Source: Ectobacillus ponti
GTDB lineage: Bacteria > Bacillota > Bacilli > Bacillales > Bacillaceae_G
DNA length: 64,000 nt
NCBI RefSeq assembly: GCF_024294785.1
Contig: NZ_JANCLT010000001.1
Location: 186,001-250,000, forward strand
Direction of reading: 5' to 3'
The notes beneath the pieces were generated by a model, which was given only the letters and a program-made list of their open reading frames with translations, had not been told where the DNA came from and searched no databases. The translations under genes and the position numbers were made by a program. This document shows, piece by piece, positions 33,731-44,656 of the stretch. Positions within the stretch are counted from its first letter, which is position 1, and each line of letters opens with the position of its first letter.

Positions 33731-35521
33731 CTATCTTCTTGCTTTTCGTCTGTTAATCAAGTATTCTTGAGCGAAACGGGCTGCCGCCAGACTGTCCTGC
33801 TTTTCCAGGTTTCGCAGCTGAAAGGTGTAGTCCATTTCCTCTATCCTTTGTTTGTGCTTGCGAAGCGATTCCAAGCTTCCTTCCAGAAGTTCGGTGGAGT
33901 ATTCAGGATTAATAAGTTCATCTTCCGCAATATCAATGACAATCTGCTTGAGTGAATCATTTGTAAGCCAGTTGAGAAAGGCGCTTATACTAGGTTCGTT
34001 TCCTTTCTCATAATATGCGTACAATTCATATAAAATCCCTTTATGTTCTTCTGTATGAAAATATTCGATATACGGTTGGACATGCCCGGCAACATCGGCA
34101 TCCCGGAGCATATGGAAAATAATTTCCCGCTCTGCCCCCCGATAGCCAATCAGCTTCGGCTTGTTTTTCACCGCTTGCCTCGCAGGATGCTCCTTCTTCT
34201 GATCCTTATGCACCTTGCTTTGGGACCGCTCGAACTCGTTCCTCAAATCCTCGATGGGATAGGCGAACTCCTCGGCAAGCAGCCGCAAATAGGGCTGTGC
34301 CTGCAGCAGATTCCCAGTAAGCTGCGCCAGTTCCCGGACGGCTTCCTGAATATATTCTCCCTGCTCACGCGGACTCTGCAAATTCCGTCCGATACGCAAA
34401 TATTGCAGGCGGAAATCCGCAAAAGCGCTGGCCGTTTCAATCCGGCGGCGGAAAGCCTCATGTCCGTAACGTCTGACAAATTCATCCGGATCGAGCTTGT
34501 CCGGCAAGAGCAGCACCCTCACTTCACAGCCAGCCTTCAACAGCAGGCTGCCGGCCTTCACAGTTGCTTTTTGTCCGGCATTATCACCATCATAACAAAG
34601 GATGATCTGCTCTACGTTCCGGCGCAAAATGCGTGCCTGCTCCTCCGTCAGCGCCGTCCCCATTGTCGCCACAGCGGCAGGAAGTCCGCTGCTGATGGAA
34701 GCCAGTACGTCTGCATAGCCTTCATACAGAAGTACCCGCTTTTCATTGCGGATAGCGGGGCGTGCCCGGTGAAAGTTATAAAGCACCTTGCTTTTATGAA
34801 AAATTGGTGTTTCAGGGCTGTTTAAGTACTTTGGTGCAGCCTCTCCCAAGGACCGGCCGCTAAATGCCACCGTACGGCCCTGCAAATCTTGGATTGGAAA
34901 CATAATGCGGTGCCGGAAACGGTCATGAAAGGTGCCGTCCGTTTCGCTGCGCCCGATCAATCCGGCCTGTTCCATCAGCGGCAAAGTGTATCCGCGCCGC
35001 TGCAGCACACGCACAGCATGATCCCGCGCAGCGCTTGCATACCCCAACTCAAACTGTACAATGAGCTCTTTTGTAATGCCGCGCTGCTGCAAATACTCCA
35101 GCGCTTCCTTTCCTTCCTCTGTATTTACGAGGAGGTGATGGTAATATTTCTTTAAAAGCTCATGAGCTTCTATCATGGAAGCCGCGCCTTCGTGCTCTGC
35201 TGTCTCCTGCTGGCCGGCTTCTTCCACTGCAACATGTATGCCTGCCTTTTCCCCAAGCTTCTGCACAGCCTCGGAGAAGGACAGATTGTCAATCTTCATG
35301 ACAAAAGAAATTGCATTGCCGCCCTCACCACATCCGAAGCAGTGAAAGATTTGCTTATCAGGAGAAACAGAAAAGGAAGGTGTGCTTTCCCCGTGAAACG
35401 GACATAACCCAAAATAGTTCCGCCCTTGCTTCCTCAGCTGAACGTGCTCACCGACAACGTCCACAATGTCATTGGCCTGCCGGACGCGCTCCACCAGCTC
35501 CTCAGGAATTCTGTTCCCCAT
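33731..35521 (-). CDS. dnaG: DNA primase
   Basis: Makes RNA primers at the replication fork. The 596-residue protein has the CHC2 zinc site (Cys40, His43, Cys61, Cys64), the TOPRIM fold (VLLYEGYADVLAS and CYDGDNAGQKA), and a C-terminal helicase-binding region from about 450. GGAGATGGAG precedes the ATG. Its 5' end overlaps yqxD by 20 bp. Confidence 0.97.
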   Translation of the reverse strand: MGNRIPEELVERVRQANDIVDVVGEHVQLRKQGRNYFGLCPFHGESTPSFSVSPDKQIFHCFGCGEGGNAISFVMKIDNLSFSEAVQKLGEKAGIHVAVEEAGQQETAEHEGAASMIEAHELLKKYYHHLLVNTEEGKEALEYLQQRGITKELIVQFELGYASAARDHAVRVLQRRGYTLPLMEQAGLIGRSETDGTFHDRFRHRIMFPIQDLQGRTVAFSGRSLGEAAPKYLNSPETPIFHKSKVLYNFHRARPAIRNEKRVLLYEGYADVLASISSGLPAAVATMGTALTEEQARILRRNVEQIILCYDGDNAGQKATVKAGSLLLKAGCEVRVLLLPDKLDPDEFVRRYGHEAFRRRIETASAFADFRLQYLRIGRNLQSPREQGEYIQEAVRELAQLTGNLLQAQPYLRLLAEEFAYPIEDLRNEFERSQSKVHKDQKKEHPARQAVKNKPKLIGYRGAEREIIFHMLRDADVAGHVQPYIEYFHTEEHKGILYELYAYYEKGNEPSISAFLNWLTNDSLKQIVIDIAEDELINPEYSTELLEGSLESLRKHKQRIEEMDYTFQLRNLEKQDSLAAARFAQEYLINRRKARR

Positions 35522-36017
35522 TGCTCCATCTCCGTGTCGTATTTATATTCTTTAAAGATTCCTCAATTCCTTCATGTTTCGACAATATTTTTTGTAAAAC
35601 ATGAAAAAATCTTTGCCGATCCTCTTTCGAGAATGCCTTTGGCCCTTTTGTGTATGTTCCGCTCCGGCGCAGTTCTGCAGAAAGATGGCGGTTGTATAAA
35701 ATGTTGTCCATCTGTGCATCCTGCAGAATGGTGCCGCGCGGCGACAAAACCACGATATCCCGCTTTACCAGCAAGCTTGCCAGCCCCATATCCTGCGTGA
35801 CAGCCAGGTCGCCCGGCTTCGCATGCTGATACAGGTAGAAATCCGCTGCGTCGCGGGAAGGATCCACATACACCCAGGTTCCGCCGGGAAAGCTGGTTTT
35901 GTGGGCGTACGAAGCGACAAATACTACCGGGACTTGAAAGAGCTCACTTGCCTGCATGATCTCTTCCTTCACCGGACATGCATCAGCGTCAACAAAAATC
36001 GTATTGATTCTTGGCAT
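35502..36017 (-). CDS. yqxD: YaiI/YqxD family protein, DUF188
   Basis: A 171-residue PIN-like fold protein of the DUF188 family, with INTIFVDADACPVKEEI at the N-terminus, LAVTQDMGLASLL and the C-terminal GPKAFSKEDRQRF. The acidic pattern suggests a nuclease-like metal site, but activity is unproven. The ribosome-binding site is poor (GAAGGGATG, 14 nt away), so the start is slightly uncertain. First gene of yqxD-dnaG-sigA. Confidence 0.9.
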   Translation of the reverse strand: MPRINTIFVDADACPVKEEIMQASELFQVPVVFVASYAHKTSFPGGTWVYVDPSRDAADFYLYQHAKPGDLAVTQDMGLASLLVKRDIVVLSPRGTILQDAQMDNILYNRHLSAELRRSGTYTKGPKAFSKEDRQRFFHVLQKILSKHEGIEESLKNINTTRRWSNGEQNS

Positions 36018-36233
36018 ATTTCTCTATTCTACATCCCTTCGTTGAATCCTTCCGTTCTGCATGTTTTCTTGTCCGGATTTTTGTCGATTTAACTAAAAAT
36101 ATTGTCTCGCGCTATCTACCACTAGTTTATTCTGAAAAAACAAAGTCTAAACGTAAAAAATACAGTTTTCACCGCAATTTTTTATTATAATATAATTTCA
36201 AAAAAGATGCTACCATTCTCCTCACTTTTATAT

Positions 36234-36259
36234 AAAAAAAGTACACTGTAACAGTGTAC
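36234..36259 (-). terminator. Terminator after ppsR
   Basis: GTACACTGT pairs with ACAGTGTAC, then seven T residues on the minus strand. Confidence 0.88.
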
Positions 36260-36268
36260 CCCTTCCTC

Positions 36269-37078
36269 TTAGAACATGCGATTATTTTGCACTGCATTCA
36301 GAATCACATTTGCCGACTCCTCGACAGCTTTGCTGGACACGTCTATCACCTGGCAGCCGATTCGGCCCACCACCCGCTCAAAGTGTTCAATCTCCTCTTT
36401 AATGCGGTTGATATTGGCGTACACGGCCCCATCGCTTAACCCCAGCGTTTTCAAGCGTTCCCGGCGGATGTTGTTCAGCTTCTCCGGGCTGATTTTCAAG
36501 CCGAAGCATTTATGCTTAGGAACGCGGAACAGCTCCTCCGGAGGATCCACCTCCGGCACGAGCGGCACATTGGCCACCTTTAGACGTTTGTGGGCCAAAT
36601 ATTGCGACAATGGCGTTTTGGACGTGCGGGAAATGCCGATCAGCACAATATCAGCTTTCAGAATGCCGCGCGGGTCACGCCCGTCATCATACTTCACCGC
36701 AAACTCAATCGCTTCAATCTTCTTGAAATAATCCTCATCAAGCTGCCGCACGATTCCCGGCTCATAGCGCGGGGTCGCTCCTGTCGAGGCTTGGATTTGA
36801 TCAATTAACGGACCAATAATATCATATACTTGTACGCCCTCATCGGCTGCTTTCTCAATCAGGTACTGCCGCATTTCCGGCTTCACCAGCGTGAAGCAGA
36901 TGATGGCATGATTGCTCTTTGCAATAGAGACTACTTCCTTCAGCGTACCCGTATCTTCTACATATGGCACCCGCCTGATATCCGGCGCAAACGTAAATTG
37001 GCCCATTGCAGCACGCACCACAAGCTCTGCCGTTTCGCCCACCGAGTCGGATACAACATAGACAATTTGATTACTCAT
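36269..37078 (-). CDS. yqfL: Pyruvate,phosphate dikinase/PEP synthase regulatory protein (YqfL, DUF299)
   Basis: Bifunctional kinase/phosphorylase family that switches PPDK or PEP synthase by threonine phosphorylation. 269 residues, the usual length, with the nucleotide-binding loop [18 protein letters not shown] and the N-terminal [15 protein letters not shown]. Downstream of ccpN (23 bp), the same pairing as in B. subtilis, where yqfL modulates CcpN activity on gluconeogenic genes. GAGGTAATGG precedes the ATG. Confidence 0.94.
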   Translation of the reverse strand: MSNQIVYVVSDSVGETAELVVRAAMGQFTFAPDIRRVPYVEDTGTLKEVVSIAKSNHAIICFTLVKPEMRQYLIEKAADEGVQVYDIIGPLIDQIQASTGATPRYEPGIVRQLDEDYFKKIEAIEFAVKYDDGRDPRGILKADIVLIGISRTSKTPLSQYLAHKRLKVANVPLVPEVDPPEELFRVPKHKCFGLKISPEKLNNIRRERLKTLGLSDGAVYANINRIKEEIEHFERVVGRIGCQVIDVSSKAVEESANVILNAVQNNRMF

Positions 37079-37101
37079 TCCATTACCTCACTTTTGAATT
37101 G

Positions 37102-37743
37102 TTACAGCACCTCATTATTGACGAGATCGACAAACGCGCGCGTGATGTTTGTTTTGGTAATTCTGCCCGTCACCTCTGCCCCCCGGTTTGTATATTTGAC
37201 AACCGGCATCGCATCAATTTGCTTTTCAATGAGCTTTTTCGCGACTTCGTACAGGCTGTCTTCCCGCTGGCACACTGTGATATTCGGCATTCTTGTCATA
37301 ATAATGTTCACCGGTACGGCTGTCAGTTCCTGCTTTCCCAGGCTGGCACGCAACAAATCCTTGCGGGACACAACGCCTGTAAGCAAGGAATCATGGTCCA
37401 CAATGAATAGTGTGCCAACATCCTCCAGAAACATTGTGCAAATGGCATCGTAGACAGACACATTCTTATCCACCACTACAGGAAGGGATTGATAATCCTG
37501 GACCATCAGCTTGCGCACAGCCTCCGACAGCAGCTGTCCCCCTGTTTTCCCTGTATAAAAATAGCCGACCCGCGGGCGTGCCTCCAGATAGCCGGCCATC
37601 GTTAGAATGGCCAAATCGGGGCGCAGGGTCGCTCTTGTCAGGTTCAGTTGATCTGCAATGGCTTCTCCGGTTATCGGGCCGCGTTCTTTGACAATTTGAA
37701 TAATGAGCTCTTGGCGTTTATTGAGTTCTATGATAATCACCAC
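37102..37743 (-). CDS. ccpN: Catabolite repressor CcpN (HTH plus CBS pair)
   Basis: Represses gluconeogenic genes (gapB, pckA in B. subtilis) on glycolytic carbon. 213 residues: N-terminal HTH (GPITGEAIADQLNLTRATLRPDLAILTM) and two CBS domains from about 80 that bind ATP/ADP. Start is odd: the annotated GTG at 37743 and the next GTG at 37740 both lie inside the sequence AAAGGTGGTGAT that looks like the ribosome-binding site, and the next codons are ATT, ATC, ATA. B. subtilis CcpN aligns best with the GTG at 37740. Preceded by a perfect cre core at 37841-37854. Confidence 0.93.
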   Translation of the reverse strand: MVIIIELNKRQELIIQIVKERGPITGEAIADQLNLTRATLRPDLAILTMAGYLEARPRVGYFYTGKTGGQLLSEAVRKLMVQDYQSLPVVVDKNVSVYDAICTMFLEDVGTLFIVDHDSLLTGVVSRKDLLRASLGKQELTAVPVNIIMTRMPNITVCQREDSLYEVAKKLIEKQIDAMPVVKYTNRGAEVTGRITKTNITRAFVDLVNNEVL

Positions 37744-37840
37744 CTTTGTTGCTTTGCCAAAAAGGCTATACTATCTTTTCAATATTATATACGAAATACG
37801 CATCCGGAAAAAGAAAAGGTTTTTCTTCTTTTTATATAGC

Positions 37841-37854
37841 TGTAAGCGGTATCA
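37841..37854. promoter_or_regulatory. Candidate CcpA (cre) site upstream of ccpN
   Basis: TGTAAGCGGTATCA matches TGNAARCGNWWWCA at all 14 positions. It is about 97 bp upstream of the ccpN start, in the only gap between recO and ccpN. Confidence 0.5.
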
Positions 37855-37935
37855 CTTTTTTGCCGTTCGTTGACACATACGTATACTCTCCCGCTTTTGA
37901 AAGCCGGCACCCTTTTGTTGTGCAGACAGCAAAGA

Positions 37936-37954
37936 CCCCGGGCGATGCCCGGGG
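37936..37954 (-). terminator. Terminator after recO
   Basis: CCCCGGGC pairs with GCCCGGGG; the following T run is short (TCTTTGCTG). Confidence 0.6.
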
Positions 37955-37977
37955 TACATGATATGTATGTCTCATCT

Positions 37978-38724
37978 CTACGGCTGCAGCTTATCCAGCT
38001 GATCGATAAAGCGGCGCGATTTCAGATAAATCCCGCCATATTCATCATAGTAAGCGTTCAGGATCTTGCGCATTTGCCGCTTTGTTTCCGGCTTCACCGA
38101 GACATTGCCAAGGCGATTTAAGTCAAAATGATAGAACAGCCGAAGCAGCTTGGCTGCCGCCTCACTGATCGGAAAACTGTAAGGGTCCTGCGCGGCATGT
38201 GCTTTACATAGAAAGCCCCCTTCCCTCACAGAGAAGGCGGCAAAATCATCTGATTGCCGGCAAATGGCACAGGCATCCCATGCAGGATGGAGCCCCAGCA
38301 CCGGAAGCATCTTTGTCTGATACAAAAGCGCCAAAATCTCCGGATCCACTTCTTCATTCATGTACTGCAGCGTTTGCAGCAGCAATTCAAAGAGGAAGGG
38401 ATTTCGTTTTTTATCCTCTGTTGCCTTATCTGTCAATTCGATGACAAAGGAAGCATATGCGGTGACAAATAGGTCCTCGCGAATCTCACGCATGGAGGAA
38501 AGCATCTCCCCCTGCTGCAGGGTGCCAAGTCCTGACCCCATTTGCACAAGGAAATAGCCATGTGTAAAAGGCTGCGTAATAGAGGCAAGCCGGCTCTTCG
38601 GCTTTTTTGCCCCCCGCGCCATAGCGCTGATTTTCCCAAGCTCGCGTGTGTAGAAGGTTACAATCTTATTTGTCTCGCCATAGTCCGTTGTCCGAATGAC
38701 AACTCCCTCAATTTTCTGGAACAC
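37978..38724 (-). CDS. recO: DNA repair protein RecO
   Basis: RecF-pathway mediator that helps load RecA and anneal strands. 248 residues: N-terminal OB fold ([20 protein letters not shown]), then a helical domain with a CAIC...C..H zinc-ribbon-like set ([24 protein letters not shown]). I use the GTG of VFQKIEG, 5 nt after GGGTGGTGA, which matches homologues; the ORF is open nine codons further. Confidence 0.93.
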   Translation of the reverse strand: MFQKIEGVVIRTTDYGETNKIVTFYTRELGKISAMARGAKKPKSRLASITQPFTHGYFLVQMGSGLGTLQQGEMLSSMREIREDLFVTAYASFVIELTDKATEDKKRNPFLFELLLQTLQYMNEEVDPEILALLYQTKMLPVLGLHPAWDACAICRQSDDFAAFSVREGGFLCKAHAAQDPYSFPISEAAAKLLRLFYHFDLNRLGNVSVKPETKRQMRKILNAYYDEYGGIYLKSRRFIDQLDKLQP

Positions 38725-38757
38725 GCCCGTCACCACCCGCGGTACGGGCAAGTAAGG

Positions 38758-38901
38758 TCAAGAAATCGGAGAATCTATATCCGCCAGTTCTTCCTGCTGC
38801 TGATCAGGAATTTCTTGATCTTGCTGTTCAAGCTCTTTAAACAGGAGATATGTTTCAATATTGCCGGTTTGTGAGAATATATTCCAGGTAAACTTCAACA
38901 T
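38758..38901 (-). CDS. yqzL: YqzL family small protein, 47 aa
   Basis: A 47-residue protein starting MLKFTWNIFSQTGNIETYLL, matching the YqzL-like family found between era and recO in bacilli. The second half is acidic/Gln rich. AAGGTGGG lies upstream of the ATG. Function unknown. Stop is 33 bp before the recO start. Confidence 0.8.
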   Translation of the reverse strand: MLKFTWNIFSQTGNIETYLLFKELEQQDQEIPDQQQEELADIDSPIS

Positions 38902-38951
38902 AAGAACCCACCTTCCTCATTCGCCTAGCATCACTTCCAATTTCTTTACTC

Positions 38952-38966
38952 TTAAGGTGACCTTAA
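38952..38966. promoter_or_regulatory. Perfect 15-bp palindrome between era and yqzL
   Basis: TTAAGGT-G-ACCTTAA, 7-bp arms with a single central base, the geometry of many dimeric-repressor operators. It lies about 50 bp upstream of yqzL and 28 bp after the era stop; no promoter could be tied to it securely. Confidence 0.45.
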
Positions 38967-38993
38967 TTGCCCGATTTCATGTGCGCAAAATTT

Positions 38994-40663
<1,670 letters not shown>

Positions 40664-40667
<4 letters not shown>

Positions 40668-41137
40668 CGCTGCAGTCCGAAGGCATTCAGAATTTCCTCC
40701 TGCCTGCCGAACATGTCCTTCTCCTCTTCCTCTGTCATATGGTCATAGCCAAGGAGATGCAAGAAGCCGTGTACACTGAGAAAGCCCAACTCTCTCATGA
40801 AGGAATGTCCGTATTCTTCCGCCTGTTCCTTCGTCTTGGGAATGGAAATGATAATATCCCCCAGCACGCGCGGCAATTCTTCGCCCACGATTTGCAGCTC
40901 TCCTTCCACCTCATCCTCCATGGCAAATGAGATGACATCGGTTGGTTTGTCCTTATCGCGGTACTCGCGGTTCAGCTCTTGGATGCGGTCATTATCCACA
41001 AATGTAATAGACATTTCCGCTCCTTCCTCTACACCTTCAATCTCAGCCGCTGTTTGCAGCAGGCTCTGAATGGTGTCCTTTTGTTCCTCTGTTACTTCCT
41101 TTGTTTCATCAAAGAAATCAATGATTAATCTTGTCAT
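40664..41137 (-). CDS. ybeY: Endoribonuclease YbeY
   Basis: Metal-dependent RNase of 16S rRNA maturation and ribosome quality control. 157 residues with the signature [11 protein letters not shown] near 118-128 and [13 protein letters not shown] after AGAAGGTG; overlaps pgpH by one base. Confidence 0.96.
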
Positions 41138-43281
41138 TATTTCACCTTCTCTTTTGACAGCGTTGGATAGGTAATGCGGGAATGAAAAATGCCATTCAAG
41201 GCTTCACATAGAGCTTTGCGCACAATCTGCAGCTCTTTAAAGGTTAATTCACACTCATTAAACTGTCCGTCCTGCAGGCGGTCTGCAATAATCCCCTCCA
41301 CCAGCTGCTCAATCTGCTCCGGTGTCGGGGCATCCATGGAGCGGACAGCCGCTTCTACGCTGTCGGCAATGCCGACAACAGCAGATTCCTTGAAATCCGC
41401 CTTGGGTCCCGGATAGCGGAACATCTCTTCCGTATAAGCTTCCTTGTCCTGCTTTGAGGCCTTATAGTAAAAATACTTCAGCAGGGTTGTTCCATGATGC
41501 TGTGCAGCAATCTTAACAATTTCCTGCGGAATCCGATGCTCCTTCAGCAGCTTCACTCCGTCCGTCACATGCGCAAGAATAATATCCCGGCTCATTTCAG
41601 GCGTCAGCTGATCATGGGGATTCAGCTGACCCATTTGATTTTCAATAAAGAATTGGGGCCGTACGGTTTTGCCAATGTCGTGGTAGTATGCCCCGACACG
41701 GGCAAGCAGGCCATTGGCGCCGATTGCTTCACAGGCAGCCTCCGATAAATTGGCAACCATAATGCTGTGATGGTACGTTCCCGGCGCTTCCAGCAAAATT
41801 TTGCGGAGCAGGGGATGATTAGGGCTTGCAAGCTCAGTCAGACGCATCGTGGACACAATGCCCAGCCCTCCTTCCAGATACGGCAGCAGCCCCATGGTCA
41901 AGATCGACGAAATAATTCCGGAAGCAGCCGCCATCAGAAGATGGAGACCCACCTCCGTCCACGAAGTGTGGCCGCTCCGCAGCAGCAGGATGGCGCCTAC
42001 AGTCAGCACGTTCACCAATGAGACGAGCAAGCCCGCCCGCAAAATCGGGCTGCGGCGGTATTTATCGGTTAAGAAAGCGCTGACAGACAAGGAGCTGATC
42101 AGCATGTATAGACCAACTGCATAGTTGAAGGTGCTCGTAATTCCCTCATTGAACATGATGCTGCCGCACACTGAGAACAAAATGCTGGTCGGAACAACAA
42201 AACGGTCGCCGATCATCAGCTTAATCAGAAGTGTCCCCATTGCCACCGGCATGACATAGCCAATGCTTGTCAGTTCGACGTTTTGGAATAGGCTCAATGT
42301 TTTCATCACAATAATGGTTACCGTGACAATGAGAACATAGGCCATCACATACGGCTTATCCTCCCGGTGATTTTTGAAGAAAATAACAAATTGCCGCACC
42401 AGGAAGAAGAGCAGCACCCCGACAAGCAGCATCAAGCCGAGAAACGGCTGAAAGGCATGTCCGTTGTCCAGCAGCCCCACCAGCTTGAGCTGATCGTATA
42501 CTTCCCGGGTAATAGTATCCCCTTGCTTCACAAGAATTTGCCCCTGCAAAATATAAGCAGGCTCGACAGCATCCATTTCCACCTTTCTTCGCTCTTCAGT
42601 CGCAGCCGGGTCAAACACATAATTTGGGACGATGGCATATTGCCCAATTTCAATAATTGCCGTTTTTAACCCGCTGTTCACATTTGCATAGCGCAATTCG
42701 TCCGCGATTTGCTCACGCGCCCGATTCACTTCATGAATTTTGATATGTGTGCTCATGCGATTATTCACCGCTGTCAAGGTGGATTCCTTGGCGACGAGCA
42801 ACTGGTCAGGCGAGGCCTTCAAGAGCTGCTGCAGCACTTCATTGGACAGGCTCTTCAGCACATCGGCAGGCAGCTTCTCCTTTAGCTTGTCCAGCTGTAC
42901 CGGCAGAGCCGCAGGCGGCTGCTGTTCCAGCTTTTCCTTCAGCCTGTCCTCATCCTGCACTTCTTTAACCGCCTCAAAGATGGAACTTATAATCTCACTG
43001 CGATTTTGCTTGTACTCACTACGATATGTATATTGATCCTCCACTGTCTGAGCGGCCTCACGCTTTCTGCGCTCCGTTGTAACCTTATCCTCAATCGTAA
43101 CCGGTGAGTGGATGGATTTTTTGGCAATGGACAACAGCTTTACATCCAGCTCATCAGGCCGCACATTGCCAACAAGGGCCAGGAAAATGACCGTCCCGAG
43201 GAGGACATACAAAATTCCGCCGACAAGCTTGGACTGATGCAGCTGGCGCATCTTGAAAAGAAGCCGTTTCGACTTGAACAT
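41137..43281 (-). CDS. pgpH: c-di-AMP phosphodiesterase PgpH (7TM-HD family)
   Basis: Membrane HD-domain enzyme degrading c-di-AMP. About 714 residues: one helix near 20-40, an extracellular 7TMR-HDED domain, seven helices (about 270-460), then the HD domain with [26 protein letters not shown] and [11 protein letters not shown] use the ATG of [11 protein letters not shown], which gives nearly the B. subtilis length (711); the GGGG upstream is 14 nt away, so the start is not certain, and the frame runs 22 codons further. Confidence 0.92.
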   Translation of the reverse strand: MFKSKRLLFKMRQLHQSKLVGGILYVLLGTVIFLALVGNVRPDELDVKLLSIAKKSIHSPVTIEDKVTTERRKREAAQTVEDQYTYRSEYKQNRSEIISSIFEAVKEVQDEDRLKEKLEQQPPAALPVQLDKLKEKLPADVLKSLSNEVLQQLLKASPDQLLVAKESTLTAVNNRMSTHIKIHEVNRAREQIADELRYANVNSGLKTAIIEIGQYAIVPNYVFDPAATEERRKVEMDAVEPAYILQGQILVKQGDTITREVYDQLKLVGLLDNGHAFQPFLGLMLLVGVLLFFLVRQFVIFFKNHREDKPYVMAYVLIVTVTIIVMKTLSLFQNVELTSIGYVMPVAMGTLLIKLMIGDRFVVPTSILFSVCGSIMFNEGITSTFNYAVGLYMLISSLSVSAFLTDKYRRSPILRAGLLVSLVNVLTVGAILLLRSGHTSWTEVGLHLLMAAASGIISSILTMGLLPYLEGGLGIVSTMRLTELASPNHPLLRKILLEAPGTYHHSIMVANLSEAACEAIGANGLLARVGAYYHDIGKTVRPQFFIENQMGQLNPHDQLTPEMSRDIILAHVTDGVKLLKEHRIPQEIVKIAAQHHGTTLLKYFYYKASKQDKEAYTEEMFRYPGPKADFKESAVVGIADSVEAAVRSMDAPTPEQIEQLVEGIIADRLQDGQFNECELTFKELQIVRKALCEALNGIFHSRITYPTLSKEKVK

Positions 43282-43356
43282 AGTGGCAGTACATTCCCCT
43301 TCCCCAAAATACGTTCTCCTCCTATGATAGTAGAAAAACCCATCCATGCCAACCTC

Positions 43357-43657
43357 GAAAAGCGGAAGCAGCCCGTTTAGCCATCCGAAGGGAGGTTCTG
43401 GCCGCTAAAAGGCGATTTTTGCCTTTTATGCGGGCAGGTTCTCCCTGGCAGATGGCTGGATGCTGTAGCTGGACACATCGAAAAGCGGCGGGGGCTCGCC
43501 CGGCTCCCAGAAGGGAAGGTTCCTCGGTCGAAAAGGCGCTTTTTGCCTTTTTGTGCCGGGGGTTCTTCCCTGGCAGGGAGCCTGCCCCCGCAGCTGGACA
43601 CCAGAAGAGCCGAAGCAGCCCATTTATCCATCCGAAGGGAGGTTCTGGCCGCCAACA
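43357..43657. repeat. Intergenic hairpin repeat array: two full units and one half (locus 2)
   Basis: Unit A 43357-43479 and unit B 43480-43603 are head-to-tail, each starting GAAAAGCGG and ending AGCTGGACAC(A/C). Unit C from 43604 is a left half. Each full unit can fold into one long hairpin with an apex AAAAGGC...GCCTTTT. Arms differ between A and B but remain complementary: GGGAG/CTCCC (43390-43394/43441-43445) versus GGGAA/TTCCC (43513-43517/43566-43570); AGCCATC/GATGGCT (43379-43385/43451-43457) versus GGCTCCC/GGGAGCC (43502-43508/43576-43582). This accounts for nearly all of the 412-bp gap between pgpH and phoH. Confidence 0.8.
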
Positions 43658-43671
43658 GAACGCTGACAGAT

Positions 43672-43697
43672 AAAAAAATGACCCGCAATGGGGTCAT
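43672..43697 (-). terminator. Terminator after phoH
   Basis: ATGACCC pairs with GGGTCAT, then seven T residues on the minus strand; overlaps the phoH stop codon. Confidence 0.85.
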
Positions 43698-44653
43698 TCC
43701 ACTTCTTCATATGCTTGAATAATACGCTGCACCAACGGATGGCGCACGACATCGGACTGCTCCAAACGCTGGAAGGAAATGCCCGGTACATTTTGCAGGA
43801 CAGAGGTTGCCAGCGTCAAGCCTGATTTCACGCCCTTGGGCAGGTCCACTTGGGACGGATCCCCTGTAATTACCATTTTGGAACCAAAGCCAAGACGCGT
43901 CAGGAACATTTTCATTTGCGCTCCTGTTGTGTTTTGTGCTTCATCCAGAATGACGAAGGAATCATCCAAAGTACGGCCGCGCATATAGGCAAGCGGAGCA
44001 ATTTCAATCGTGCCGCGCTCAATCATACGCTGTGTATGCTCCTGCCCCAGCACATCATGCAGGGCATCATACAACGGACGGAGATACGGGTCCACCTTTT
44101 CCTTTAAGTCACCAGGCAGAAATCCGAGGCTCTCTCCGGCTTCTACAGCAGGGCGCGTCAGAATAATCCGCTTCACATAGCCGTTCTTTAAGGCACGCAC
44201 TGCCATTACAACAGCCAGATACGTTTTGCCCGTTCCCGCTGGGCCAATTCCAAAGACAAGGTCGTTCTTTTTGATGGCATAGACGTACTGGCGCTGGCCC
44301 ATCGTCTTCACATGAATGGGTTTGCCCTTGGCATTGCGCATAATTTCCTCTTCATACAGCTCTTCAAAATGCTCCAGCTTTCCCTTTTGTCCAAGCTGTA
44401 CGGCATAGGCAACGTCACGCTCTGAAATAGATACACCCTTGCGGATGACAGCCAGCAAACGCTGCAGGACTTCTTCCACAATCCCTACTGCTTCTTCTGT
44501 ACCTGACACACGCACAGTTTCCCCGCGTGTAATGATGGAAACATTCAGCTCGTGCTCAATCAGCTTCAGATGGGCATCATGTACACCAAAAAGCGCTGCC
44601 GCTTCGTTGTGGTTCTCTACTTGTTGACTTAGCTCTGTTAATTGCTCGGCCAT
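43694..44653 (-). CDS. phoH: PhoH-like ATPase
   Basis: A 319-residue P-loop ATPase of the PhoH family, often next to ybeY and pgpH and thought to act with YbeY in RNA metabolism. Walker A GPAGTGKTYLAVVMAV, Walker B FVILDEAQNTT, and TRLGFGSKMVITGDPSQ. N-terminal 100 residues form a small KH-like region. ATG after CAAGGAGATT. Confidence 0.95.
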   Translation of the reverse strand: MAEQLTELSQQVENHNEAAALFGVHDAHLKLIEHELNVSIITRGETVRVSGTEEAVGIVEEVLQRLLAVIRKGVSISERDVAYAVQLGQKGKLEHFEELYEEEIMRNAKGKPIHVKTMGQRQYVYAIKKNDLVFGIGPAGTGKTYLAVVMAVRALKNGYVKRIILTRPAVEAGESLGFLPGDLKEKVDPYLRPLYDALHDVLGQEHTQRMIERGTIEIAPLAYMRGRTLDDSFVILDEAQNTTGAQMKMFLTRLGFGSKMVITGDPSQVDLPKGVKSGLTLATSVLQNVPGISFQRLEQSDVVRHPLVQRIIQAYEEVE

Positions 44654-44656
44654 TCC

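Noticed and set aside
43377-43697. Short open frames across the pgpH-phoH gap
   Set aside because: They run through the hairpin repeats and have no protein-like composition or start signals.
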